64,000 nt of DNA from Dallia pectoralis. Lineage: Eukaryota; Chordata; Actinopteri; Esociformes; Umbridae. The stretch spans positions 13,321,753-13,385,752 of the forward strand of contig CM055748.1 of assembly GCA_029465975.1 (NCBI GenBank), written 5' to 3'. The first letter of the stretch is position 1, and each line of letters begins with the position of its first letter. Below are positions 32,433 through 45,700 of this stretch, piece by piece. Made by a program: the position numbers and the translations under genes. The notes under the pieces are model-generated. The model saw only the letters and a list, made by a program, of their open reading frames with translations. It made no database searches and was not told where the DNA came from.

Positions 32433-34470
32433 TTTGTATTTAAGGTTCAATAGTGTTATGGTTTAGGAGTGGTAAGGTTCTGGAAGGTTCAGGTTCATTA
32501 GTGTTATGGTTTAGGAGTGTGGTAAGGTTCTGGAAGGTTAAGGTTCATTAGTGTAATAGTTTAGGAGTGTGGTAAGGTTCTGGAAGGTTAAGGTTCAATA
32601 GTGTTATGGTTTAGGGGTGGTAAGGTTCTGGAAGGTTCAGATTCAATAGTGTTATGGTTTAGGGGTGGTAAGGTTCTGGAAGGTTCAGGTTCATTAGTGT
32701 TATGGTTTAGGAGTGTGGTAAGGTTCTGGAAGGTTAAGGTTCATTAGTGTAATAGTTTAGGAGTGTGGTAAGGTTCTGGAAGGTTAAGGTTCAATAGTGT
32801 TATGGTTTAGGGGTGGTAAGGTTCTGGAAGGTTCAGATTCAATAGTGTTATGGTTTAGGGGTGGTAAGGTTATGGAAGGTTAAGGTTCAATAGTGTTATG
32901 GTTTTGGAGTGGTAAGGTTCTGGAAGGTTCAGGTTCATTAGTGTTATGGTTTAGAAGTGGTAAGGTTCTGGAAGGTTCAGGTTCAATAGTGTTATGGTTT
33001 AGGAGTGGTAAGGTTCTGGAAGGTTCAGGTTCAAAAGTGTTATGGTTTAGGAGTGGTAAGGTTCTGGAAGGTTAAGGTTCATTAGTCTCATAGTTTAGGA
33101 GTGGTAAGGTTCTGGAAGGTTCAGGTTCATTAGTGTTATGGTTTAGGGGTGGTAAGGTTCTGGAAGGTTAAGGTTCATTAATGGTATGGTTTAGGAGTGG
33201 TAAGGTTCTGGAAGGTTAAGGTTCAATAGTGTTATGGTTTAGGAGTGGTAAGATTCTGGAAGGTTAAGGTTCATTAGTGTTATGGTTTAGGAGTGGTAAG
33301 GTTCCGGAAGGTTAAGGTTCATTAGTGTTATGGTTTAGGAGTGGTAAGGTTCTGGAAGGTTCAGGTTCATTAGTGTTATTGTTTAGGAGAGGTAAGGTTC
33401 TGGAAGGTTAAGGTTCATTAGTGTCATAGTTTAGGAGTGTGGTAAGGTTCTGGAAGGTTAAGGTTCAATAGTGTTATGGTTTAGGAGTGGTAAGGTTCTG
33501 GAAGGTTAAGGTTCATTAGTGTTATGGTTTAGGAGTGGTAAGGTTCCGGAAGGTTAAGGTTCATTAGTGTTATGGTTTAGGAGTGGTAAGGTTCTGGAAG
33601 GTTCAGGTTCATTAGTGTTATGGTTAAGGGGTGGTAAGGTTCTGGAAGGTTAAGGTTTATTAGTGTTATGGTTTAGGAGTGGTAAGGTTCCGGAAGGTTA
33701 AGGTTCATTAGTGTTATGGTTTAGGAGTGGTAAGGTTCTGGAAGGTTCAGGTTCATTAGTGTTATGGTTTAGGAGTGGTAAGGTTCTGGAGTGGTAAGGT
33801 TCTGGATGGTTAAGGTCCACTAGTGTTATGGTTTAGGAGTGGTAATGTTCTGGAAGGTTCAGGTTCATTAGTGTTATGGTTTAGGAGTGGTAAGGTTCTG
33901 GAAGGTTAAGGTTCATTAGTGTCATAGTTTAGGAGTGTGGTAAGGTTCTGGAAGGTTAAGGTTCATTAGTGTTATGGTTTAGGAGTGGTAAGGTTCCGGA
34001 AGGTTATGGTTCATTAGTGTTATGGTTTAGGAGTGGTAAGGATCTGGAAGGTTCAGGTTTATTAGTGTTATGGTTTAGGAGTGGTAAGGTTCTGGAAGGT
34101 TAAGGTTCATAAGTGTTATTGTTTAGGAGAGGTAAGGTTCTGGAAGGTTAAGGTCCATTAGTGTTATGGTTTAGGAGTGGTAAGGTTCTGGAACGTTAAG
34201 GTTCATTAGTGTCATAGTTTAGGAGTGTGGTAAAGTTCTGGAAGGTTAAGGTTCATTAGTGTTATGGTTTAGGAGTGTGGTAAAGTTCTGGAAGGTTAAG
34301 GTTCATTAGTGTCATAGTTTAGGAGTGTGGTAAAGTTCTGGAAGGTTAAGGTTCATTAGTGTTATGGTTTAGGAGTGGTAAGGTTCTGGAAGCTTAAGGT
34401 TCATTAGTGTTATGGTTTAGGAGTGGTAAGATTCTGGAAGGTTCAGGTTTAGAGGGCATTAGGTTCAGGA
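32433..34470. repeat. 48-bp minisatellite, right part, about 42 copies
   Basis: Same unit as 26205-26510, with variants CAATAG/CATTAG, GTTATGG/GTCATAG, TTAAGG/TTCAGG and TCTGG/TCCGG arranged in recurring blocks. Degenerate at the right edge (to about 34490). Confidence 0.96.
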
Positions 34471-34490
34471 GGGTTCAGGTTCAGGATGGT

Positions 34491-34894
34491 TATGGTACTT
34501 GGGAGAGGAACCGGGTGTGTAGTTTATTTATGTGTACTCCATTCCCAGCATCTAGTCCAGGCCAACACAGCTATGTTGCTGTGTTTGCAGTATTTTTTGT
34601 ACAATAATGTTTTTCTCTAACAACAATCAGATGCACATTGCCATGCCCATAGAGTTACTGCCAACCTACATATCACTGCCTGTCATATTGTAGATGTGAA
34701 ACAGATCTAAAAAAAATAAGGACTTGTTTGTAGTTGTCTTGTTTTCTGCAGAGTGAACTTTATATACTGTATGATAATACAAACTGGTGTTACATTTTAT
34801 TCTATTGCTCGAAATTTAATGGTAGTTTAATAGTTCATGGATGTTTAAATGTATTTTTCTAACTCATGTTACCCACGAACACACTTACATGATA
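34491..34894. other. Intergenic sequence, nothing recognised
   Basis: Short unique stretch between two tandem arrays. Confidence 0.5.
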
Positions 34895-35560
34895 AGACCT
34901 GTCTATCTACCCAGAGACCATTAGACAGTCTATCTACCTGTCTATCTACCCAGAGGCCATCAGTCTATCTACCTGTCTATCTACCCAGAGGCCATCAGAC
35001 AGTTTATCTACCTGTCTATCTACCCAGATGTTATCAGACAGTCTATCTACCTGTCTATCTACCCAGAGGCCATTAGACAGTCTATTTACCTGTCTATCTA
35101 CCCAGTGGCCATCAGTCTATCTACCTGTCTATCTACCCAGAGGCCATCAGACAGTCTATCTACCTGTCTATCTACCCAGAGGCCATCAGACACTCTATCT
35201 ACCTGTCTATCTACCCAGATGTTATCAGACAGTCTATCTACCTGTCTATCTACCCAGAGGCCATCAGACAGTCTATCTACCTGTCTATCTACCCAGAGGC
35301 CATTAGACAGTCTATCTACCTGTCTATCTACCCAGAGACCATCAGACAGTCTATTTACCTGTCTATCTACCCAGAGGCCATTAGACAGTCTATCTACCTG
35401 TCTATCTACCCAGAGGCCATCAGACAGTCTATCAACCCAGAGGCCATTAGACAGTCTATCTACCTGTCTATCTACCCAGATGTTATCAGACAGTCTATCA
35501 ACCTGTCTATCTACCCAGATGCCTCCAGACTGTTAACCAACCTGTCTATCTACCCAGAGA
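34895..35560. repeat. 39-bp minisatellite, about 17 copies
   Basis: The unit includes TCTATCTACCTGTCTATCTA and CCCAGAGGCCATCAGACAG. It lies about 950 bases upstream of the postn TATA box. Confidence 0.96.
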
Positions 35561-36514
35561 CAATCTAGATAAAACTACCTGCTACTTCCCAATGAATGAA
35601 ATGTTTTTTCAGCAAACCCAGAAAAGGAAAATGTCATTTCTCCATTTACATTTGGGCTCGCACATATATTGTTTCTATGTTTTATCACATTACACATTTA
35701 TTTTAGAATTTCACTCCTGTAAATGTAATTTGCCTGAGAGGTGAAGAAGCACATTTGTTTGAGCAATTCCTCTCTTTTACTCCTGAACCTTTTGCAATTG
35801 CAGGAGAGGTGAGGACTGAAGAAAGGATGGAAATAGTTCTGCAAAACCAATTGAGATTCTTCTGTTGGTTTCTCTATGCTACACTATCCTACGTCCACTA
35901 GATGGGGGTAAACACAAGCTGCTGTTGAATCCACATCTTAACAATACTTTAGATCTGCCAGAATATTTTTTTGATATACATTAGAGAGTTCAGGCATCAT
36001 ACATTTCTTCAAGACATTTAATTTGGCAGATATCACAATGCATATGTCCATACATATTATGAAGCACTTTATTGATTGGGAATTGCTGCTCCGATTGTGA
36101 CCCAAACTGGAGGCTCATCTGAAGTGTATTTGGGCCTGTTGATCTTCAGGTCAGCATGAATTGTAATGAATACTGTCCTGTATGAAACACGATAATACAC
36201 TCGCTAGCTAATCGTTTTCACACATGAGTTGTGGATGCACAGAACACAGTTACACATTCAAGGGGATGGGAAAGTGTGTCCTAACTTTAGACTGGTTAGA
36301 GAATTGTGAGACCATGATAATAATGACCTAATATCAATGACTACACACTGTAGTAGCTTGTCGTATGCTACTGTGTTAGCGTTGAGACAGTAAAATGGTA
36401 GTGAAGGGGTGTTTGCGGGACCAGACGTGGGTCGTACTCTGGTATGTTGCCTTCTTTCCTTTCAGCTAGCTAGGGTTGGGATTAGCTCCGCAGCCAGCTT
36501 GTTGATTCTCCTCC
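35561..36514. other. Upstream region of postn, no element recognised
   Basis: Unique AT-rich sequence. It presumably holds proximal regulatory sequence of postn, but I see no site I can name with confidence. Confidence 0.4.
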
Positions 36515-36522
36515 TATATAAG
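36515..36522 (+). promoter_or_regulatory. TATA box of postn
   Basis: TATATAAG lies 77 bases before the postn ATG. It predicts transcription start near 36545-36555, close to an initiator-like TTAGTCACTG, and a 5' UTR of about 40 bases. Confidence 0.7.
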
Positions 36523-36591
36523 TTCGCTCTCAACCTCCTTCTCCCATTTCTTAGTCACTGTGTATCTGGAGGAGCTGCCTGGGATTTCACC

Positions 36592-36710
36592 ATGAAGCAC
36601 CTGTTTGCAGCTTTCTTCGCTGCGTTTCTCCTGTCTAACATTGATATGGCAGACTCTTCGGCTTATGATAAGATAGTCTACCATAGTAAAGTCAGGGCAA
36701 GAAAGGAGGG
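36592..36710 (+). CDS. postn: postn exon 1 (residues 1-40)
   Basis: The start ATG has context TTCACC before it and follows the TATA box by 77 bases. Encodes the signal peptide and SSAYDKIVYHSKVRARKEG. Donor AGGG/GTATGT, phase 2. The frame stays open upstream to 36409, but that stretch includes the TATA box, so this ATG is preferred. Confidence 0.93.
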
Positions 36711-39700
36711 GTATGTTTCATTTATGTTTGTTTATTATTTATCTATTATTTATTTATTTAGTTTTACCATGTTAATTATTTCATTACTATTATCTGAAAT
36801 ACTAGCTCTATACTTATTTATTTTAATGTGAATGTAATATCAGAACATTTGTTGTACAAAAGTTGTTTTAATACACCATTTTACTTTCACACAATTATTC
36901 ATTTTTTAAATACAATTTGAAAAACCAAAGTTTTATTCAAGACTTAATAATTGATGAATTTGTCAACATTTTAGAGCTAATGTAAAGAATTTGCAAAGTA
37001 AGATTCGCAATTATGAAAGCATGTTACCAAATTGAAAAACTTAAGTAACAAAAAATAAAACATTGTGTGAAACTGAAATGAAAGAGAAATCTAACAGAAT
37101 GATTTATTACATACAAATAAATTGCAACTGTGTGCATTCAACGCTCCTCCTTGGTTTCCCTGGCGATGTATAGACCCAACGTATGCGCTCTGCAGCAGGT
37201 CATGGGGACCAAGAAGAAGTACTTCAGCACATGTCGAAATTGGTTTCAAGGGGCCATCTGTGGAAAGAAAACGTAAGTGTCTTTTTTGCATTTATTTATG
37301 GCCCCTTCAGGGCACATTCCTTCCTTTAGGTTTAAATATAAATAATCTGACACTGCTGGACTCAGGGTCAGAGGTTTGAAAAAGACCCACATTTAGACCA
37401 CAGAGGACGTGCCCCAAATCGCATTTCTTATAGGCTACAGCAAGTCTCTTCGCCAATTCTTTTTTTTCATCCAGACAAAAGGGCTCTGTTTGACAGCAGT
37501 AGACCAAGGATCAGTGTAGTCCTGTTTGCCACAGAGAAATGTCTACATGAACACACGATGTTCTGTAGGAAGCTTCCTAGTGCTTTGTAATATCATACAA
37601 TGTAAACCACAGAGCCTCAGAGCACAGTCTGGAAATGGGTTTTCCTCTTGGAAGTGTAGCATCTGTATGTGCAGACATATGTGCCTTTGCAGACACTCAA
37701 TCAGTTCCAGAGGTGACTGTAGAACGGGCTATACAGGAAACGGAATGGATCGGCCAAAGTACAGCTCCCAATAGGTTGGGATAATGCCAGAGAGTCAGGA
37801 ATGTAATAAAGGCTAGGGGTTTGGTCTAATCCCAGGTGACTATAAGCAGATGAGCCGTAACAACCCGATGACAGAAGAGACCTGTGATGGAACTATGATG
37901 AAACTCTCCCTTCCATGCTCATCAAGACTTGAAATTGAGAGAAGGATTGGATAAGGGAACAACAAAGTAACATACTAGAGAGAAGGTTTGGATAAGGGAA
38001 CAACAAAGTAACATACTAGAGAGAAGGATTGGATAAGGGAACAACAAAGTAACATACTAGAGAGAAGGTTTGGATAAGGGAACAACAAAGTAACATACTA
38101 GAGAGAAGGATTGGATAAGGGAACAACAAAGTAACATACTAGAGAGAAGGTTTGGATAAGGGAACAACAAAGTAACATACTAGAGAGAAGGATTGGATAA
38201 GGGAACAACCAAGTAACATACTAGAGAGAAGGATTGGATAAGGGAACAACAAAGTAACATCAGCGAACAGCAGGAACATAAAACGACTTCTTTTCAATGC
38301 GTGGAAAGATTTCAAACCAAAAGTCTTCCAAAAGCAAATTAATTTAAAGAGGAATGCAGAATACAATTCATTATATATGACATATACACAGTGGTAGACA
38401 CCTTTATATCTCTTCAGGGTCCATCCAGGTGGGCCTGTGCAGGAGATCCGGTGATGCTTGAAGTGTAGTCTGAGGGCCAGCAGGGGGCACTAGTTCCTTT
38501 AGTCTTTAGATGAAATCCCAGAACCCCAGGACAGTAGTGTATTTTGGGACATTGAACCGTGTTGGTTTGCATCTTGCATCTTTTCAATCGTTAAACTGGT
38601 TTTTATAGTCTTTGTTATCAGTAAATGCTTTGGCACAGACCACAGGAAAACACTAGAAGAGGGATTATGAACACCAGGTTCTAGATCAGTTTCTCTCCTG
38701 GTACTGTTCCCATCGCAGCCAGATAACGAACCCCCGTTTCCCTAATTGGCATTTACCTCCTCACCTGTCCACCTGATAATTGATGTGTAGAAAACATTGT
38801 GGTTCAACATGTTCACCAAGAACCCCCCAGAAGGACCCTACACATTAGATGGTTTCTCCCTCACTATGGAACGCCCTGAGCATTTCAGTCTTCAGACAGA
38901 CGGATCTCATCCACTTAATTGTGGTTATTTAATTAGTGGTGCACCACTGGTTGTTGGCTCTGATGGGTCTGTAATGTGTCGGCCATATTTACTGGTTGGA
39001 GGTTGAAACTCACTAAGTGGAAACAACAGACACTGTGAGAACAGAGAGACTGGAAGGAGCATTCATAGTACAAAAATGTTTCCCACATAGTGCTTCTCAC
39101 ACGAAAACAAATAGCATTCAGAGTCAATCAGATAGTAATTAGAAGACCGCATTAAAAATGTTCATGTGTTTTTTTCTGGAGTGTCTTTCTACTTTTAGAA
39201 TGTTAAAAGGGCCAGATGTTTTTCAATTTCGGGCCATTGAGAAATCTTTTTGGCACAACTTTCTAACAGTCTAATAAAATCCTTTCATATCAGAGTATTA
39301 ACTACTTGAGCTTTGAAGTTTTTCAAAAATGATTACTTCAAAAAGTATTTTAATGACATGCTACTACAGCCTACGGCTAAAAATATATAAAAAATAATTA
39401 AAAACATAGAACACAAAAAACACAGAATGTTAACTATGAATTACATTATTGAAACCAATACATTTTGAAACAGATGAACAATTACAATTAGCACAGTAAG
39501 CAAGAAGCACGTCTAATATTTAAAACATATCTGTGCTTTAGGCCTACAGTGAATCTGCACAAAATGATTATAATGAATTATTGGGAAAATTAAGGCATTC
39601 AAAAAGGCTCTCTGTGAGTTTGGGTGGAACAGCAGTATTTCCACTGCCTCCAATGAAAAACTGCTGCAGCATTGGTTCAAATCCAGCCCACTAGCAAAAT

Positions 39701-42700
39701 ATCTTTCCTTACCCTTTCCCACTGTCAATAAAGCAAGAAATGCTTTCGAAAAATTTATTTCAATAATAAGACATAAAGAGTCAATAATGTCTGTTATCTG
39801 GGCACTGTATTGGTGACTTTGCTCATAATTATAGTAGTCCCAAAAAATAGCATAATTGAAAATCAGTGTGTTGCCAGTGATGTTTCTGACGTCACCTACC
39901 TACTGCACTTTCCAGATTGGTTGCATGTGGACCGTCAATCAAACTATTTATTTCTGAATGCGTCTGCCACCTGTCAGTTTCCCAGGGGGACATCCAGAGG
40001 AAAGCTGTCTGGTGGGTGTCCAGCAATGGCAAAGGTGAAATCTTTGCAGCTGTGTTGGCTCTCATATGTCTCCATCAGTTGACTTTCTGATGAAACGTCT
40101 CCAAGACACGGAGCTAGTCATGCAATGCTTGAAGAACGCACATGCATTAATAGCACTTCTATTGTGCTGATAAACAAGACAGTTTGACCATGTTACTGCT
40201 CATGTATGACAGTGTTACTTCACTGAAGGACATATTCTCTGGGTTGTGTCACTCTCTTCCTGCTTGTTTTTTGTACTGTTATCGAAAACAACAACTAAGC
40301 AATTGCAAATTTTTTGTTTTTGTTTATTGCAAGCCATTTGCCTGACTGGTGTCTCTTTTGGCAGAAGGTTTTATTGAGTGTCTCCATAAGCATAACGCAA
40401 TAGCTTCTAAGATCTCTGGACATGGTTAACAGTAGGGCTTTGGGCCGTCCACTGTGACTCTATGATCTGCCACAGATGAGCAGAACAAGTATAGATCCCT
40501 CTATAAAGACTCAAAGTCAAAAGCAAATTCAAGGATCTATTGCAACTTAACACACGGGGCCACAGTAGAGCTTTTGTCTGTTCAGACCAGATACCCACCA
40601 CGGCTAACCTGGAGCACCCCACAAGCCTTGTAGTTTCAGAGACCTAGTCATTTGTCCATAACAACATGGCCTATGTCAAATACACTCAGATCATATCTCC
40701 TGCCCATTTCTACTGCAACACTCGAACACATTTACTACAACAACTGATTGTTCGCTTACCATCTAACCTACCCAGACCATGACATTTGCTCTTGTTTGGA
40801 GATGATCAAGGTATTGGTAATTCGTTTCCTTGTGAGTGGTGGTAATGCTTTGGCTCATCAGAGTTAATGTGGGGAGAGTTCAGTGTAAGGACAGACAGCC
40901 TCTTTTTCTGGCGCAGGCCTAGATGCGGTATAGGAAAATAATATCTGGGAAATCACCCAAGACATTGCACTGAGTTTCCCCCTGCCTCTGTGCCCCGGGG
41001 TGTGTTTTCCTAATATATGCTTTTGACCTATTTCAGGGTGGGACTCTGGCCCCTGGGGCATCTAGTTTTTGCTACTTCCTGATACAATTATTCTCCTTCA
41101 AATAAAAGACGTTTTTGTTTAACCAAGCACAAAGTTAGCCACTTTAAATGCTCCAAACTCAAAATAAATCAACAAAACTCAAGTCCAAATTATTTAAAGA
41201 AAAATGTATTACATTAACTGTATATAACGTCTGGTCATTCATGCTTGTATTTATTTTATCATTACAGTAACCTTTTTACAAATGGCCCTTTTAAGGTAAT
41301 TCAATATTACTGACAAGGTAGCATACATTGGCACTAAAAACACAGCCACGGAATGAGTTCTATGTTGAGGTGACATTTTTATCTTGTTTTTCTTACATAT
41401 AATTCTATGATCTCAATTAAATTAAAGTTGTCATATTAAGGCAAAATATGCAGGATGAACACAATGTTCTTTATTCAGTGTCAGCAAGGTTATGTGTCTA
41501 CAGATATATACTCAAAATCCATGGAAAATATGGCTGTGGTGCACTAGAAATGCATGTGTTCCCATCTGGGTCCCAAATAGCCTCCTATTTCCTTAATAAT
41601 GGAAACCAGACATAAAAGTACTTCATAGTGTGGAATAGTAATAGTGTGCTTTTTGAGAAGTAACCATATAATACCATAATGTTATGCTCTGTCATAAGTA
41701 ATTCGGCTTATATGGGAAACTAAGTCTAGATGTCTTTTTCTCTATAGTACTGTGGTAGTATGTGTGTTAGCACAATGACTTCAGATTTTCCAGAATAAAG
41801 TAGAAATGCTGACCAGACAGGGGAAGGTTTATAGATCCATGGCCCGGCCACTGGGAGTCAGAGTTCTTCTGTATGTGTGTAGGAGATGGTTTTAGCTGAC
41901 TCTGCCTCACTTGGGTTTATGTGATGTCATACCTGGTCCACATCCCGCTCATCTTATTTCCCTGGGCAGTCAGCCAGGAACCACGACCACTCTCCTCTCC
42001 TTGTCTGAGTCCCGCTTTGTATCCTTTGTGAAAGTTGTGCACAACTTAGAAAATAGTCGTTTGACAAGGCCCTGTAAACCGTACTACCATGGTGCCCTCG
42101 ACCACCTTCTCATTCAGTCACACTCTGTTGATCCAGATAGTTTCCTGTTCCTGCCGTGGTCCCTGCTACCATGGAAACATAAAGAACATATGGAACTATT
42201 TATCATCTGGTGTGTAGGCATCCGAGGGGCTTGTTGATTAAAGAGCACAGCTGGCCTTAGGTTCCAAGTCACTTCAGGTTCCAAACCATGAACCATTAAT
42301 CAAAACCATCACAAAAAGACAGATTATCATGATCCAGACTGGCCTTATTCAGTGAGTCAGATACATTATGTCGTTAGCCACAGTCAGGGGCATTTAGGTT
42401 AATGTTCATAGAGCATAACCTTAAACCTAAATCCACATAATTAGAGTTTACTGAATATAACTTTGTTAACCATGTAATGTTAGAAACATAGAGCAGACAT
42501 CATTGACATAGTGTTACTTTTTTTGCATGTTCAGACCGAAAACAGGGAAATGCTGTCCAGACTTGTTTAATGAGTTGCCTGTATGGTGTCTTTTGTCTCT
42601 GAGAATACTTGTACATTTCTATTTGACATTTAGTAGTTATTACTTCTTTTTGAACGTTATACATTTCTGTTTGACATTTTTTTGTTATTACTTCTATTTG

Positions 42701-45700
42701 AAAGTTATACATTTCTTTTTGACATTTATATGATATTACTTCTTCCTGAACCGTGGAACAAACCTTTGGGGCATATACTGGTATGTCAAGAACAAAGTCT
42801 ATGATGTCTGACCATATACACATATACACATACTATATACACACATATATACACATATACACATACTATATACACACATATATACACACATACACATACC
42901 ATATACACACATATATACACACATATACAGATACTATAGACACGTATACACACATATATACACATACTATATACACATATACACACATATCAACACATAT
43001 ACACACATATACAGACACATATCCAAGTGTGTATATTATGCCAGGTGGAAGGTATTTAACCAGAGATAAATACAACCTAACGTGTATACTAACGCCACAA
43101 GCGACACTGTGTACGTCTCTCTAGAGTCTAGACGACCTAGATTACCCAGTAATACCCACCGGACATACATGGTGTAGATATTCTCCCAAACAGCAGGTGG
43201 CGCTGTAACCTCGGGATCGCTAGTGCTTCGACCAGATAGTCGATACGCCATGAAGAAGGGGTTTGTGTACGCGACATAATTTATTTTACTTGTTTGGAGT
43301 CAAACACTAAGTTCACAGTATAGCTCTCTCACCACTATAATACATGTAAAACGCTATCAATAAATGAAGAGGTAATTGTCCCACCCGTTGCGTACTGAAC
43401 TGCTTCCGGTAATGTTAAACACTAACAATCACACTAACAAGTTATACTGATAGTGACCAACCGCCCTTTGTGGGTTGAGTTGAGCGCTAGTTTAAACAAT
43501 GACTTGTGTGTAGTTGTCCATGGTCCTGAAAATGTTTCCTTATTTTGCTCAGTTTTAATATTCCCAGTGTCTTATGTTTATTAATTCAGTTAGGCTAGAA
43601 ACAACCATGCTGTAATTACGCAGCAGCAATGCAAATAGTTTGTGAACAACTGCAGTAACCTCTGTTACTGAGTCATAGTATCCTATGATTATGTTGTTTA
43701 TGAAGTTACAAATAGTTAGTCAAAATCACACGGCAGATTAACTGTAGACCCCAAACATATTTTAATGTCAAGAAGTATGAGGTGGATGTTCAAGTACTTT
43801 GTGAAATTAAACACTTTGTGTTTGCATTTTCAGTTCCGTCAATAGTTGTGTAGAAACCCATACTTTAGGCAAGACCTAAAACTATGTTTGTCAGACATGT
43901 AAACATGCAGACAAATCTCAACAGATCAAGACCATTAAGTGTAAACTGAAACTATTTTGAAAGTCATCATTGACCGAGATAATGTGCCTAAAGTAATGGG
44001 TTTAAAATGACTTGGGCTTTCAGCTAAAGACCCCTTACATGAAAGTCTGTAAACACATTTATAGTCTCCCATCTTAGAAACATGGGGTTTCCCCCTTAAC
44101 ACAGGGGTTAGTGCATGGGGTTAGTACATGGGTTAGTACAGGGAATATAACATGGGTTAATACAGAGGTCAGTAGGCCTACATGGCTTAGTAAAGGAAAT
44201 AGCACAGGGGTTAGTACATAGGTTAGTGCTGTGGTTAGTGCAGGGGTTAGTATAGGGAATAGCACATTGGTTAATATATGGGTAATTACATTGGTTGGTA
44301 CATGGGTTAGTACATTGGTTAATACATGAGGTTTGGGTTTGTGCACGGGGTTAGTGCATGGGTTAGTACATGTGTTAGTACATTGGTTAGTACATGGGTA
44401 AGTGCATGGGGTTAGTGCATGGGTTAGTACATGTGTTAGTACATTGGTTAGTACATGGGTAAGTGCATGGGGTAAGCGCATGGGGTTAGTGCATTGGTTA
44501 GTGCATTGGTTAGTACATGGGTTAGTACATGGGTTAGTGCATTGGTTAGTACATGGGTTAGTACATTGGTTAGTGCATTGGTTAGTACATGGGTTAGTAC
44601 ATGGGTTAGTACATTGGTTAGTGCATGGGTTTAGTGCATTGGTTAGTACTTGGTTAGTACATGGGTTAGTACATGGGGTTAGTGCATTGGTTAGTACATG
44701 GGTTAGTACATGGGTTAGTGCATGGGGTTAGTGCATTGGTTAGTACTTGGTTAGTACATTGGTTAGTACATGAGTTAGTGCCTGTGGTTAGTGCATGGGT
44801 TAGTACATTGGTTAGTGCATTGGTTAGTACATGGTTATAGTGCATGGGGTTAGTACATGGGTTAGTGTATGGGTTAGTACATGGGTTAGTACATTGGTTA
44901 GTGTATGGGTTAGTGCATGGGGTTAGTGAATTGCTTAGTACTTGGTTAGTACATTGGTTAGTACATGGGTTAGTGCTTGTGGTTAGTGCATGGGTTAGTA
45001 CATGGGTTAGTGCATTGGTTAGTACATGGGTTAGTACATGGGTTAGTGCATGTGGTTAGTACATGGGTTAGTACATGGGTTAGTGCATGGGTTAGTGCAT
45101 GGGTATAGTGCATGGGGTTAGTACATGGGTTAGTGTATGGGTTAGTACATGGGTTAGTACATTGGTTAGTGTATGGGTTAGTGTATGGGTTAGTACATGG
45201 GTTAGTACATGGGTTAGTGCATGGGGTTAGTACATGGGTTAGTACATTGGTTAGTACATTGGTTAGTGCATGGGTTAGTACATGGGTTAGTGCATGGGTT
45301 AGTACATGGGTTAGTGCATGGGGTTAGTGCATGGGGTTAGTACATGGGTTAGTACATGAGTTAGTGTATGGGTTAGTACATTGGTTAGTTCATGGGGTTA
45401 GTTCATTGGTTAGTGCATGGGGCTATTACATGGGTTAGTGTATGGGTTAGTACATGGGTTAGTACCTGAGGTTAGTACATTGGTTAGTACATTGGTTAGT
45501 GCATGGGTTAGTGTACGGGTTAGTACATGGCGTAGTGCTTGGTGTTAGTGCATTGGGTTAGTACATGGGTTAGTACATGGGTTAGTGCATGGGTTAGTGC
45601 TTGGTGTTAGTGCATTGGGTTAGTACATGTGTTAGTACATTGGTTAGTGCATGGGTTAGTAAATTGGTTAGTACATGGGGTTAGTACATTGGTTAGTGCA

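Noticed and set aside
36409..36591. Upstream in-frame extension of the periostin reading frame
   Set aside because: It would include the TATA box and predicted transcription start; the ATG at 36592 is followed directly by a good signal peptide.
44074..44481. True interstitial telomere repeat
   Set aside because: Unit is 12-13 bp with a fixed non-telomeric spacer; no runs of TTAGGG.
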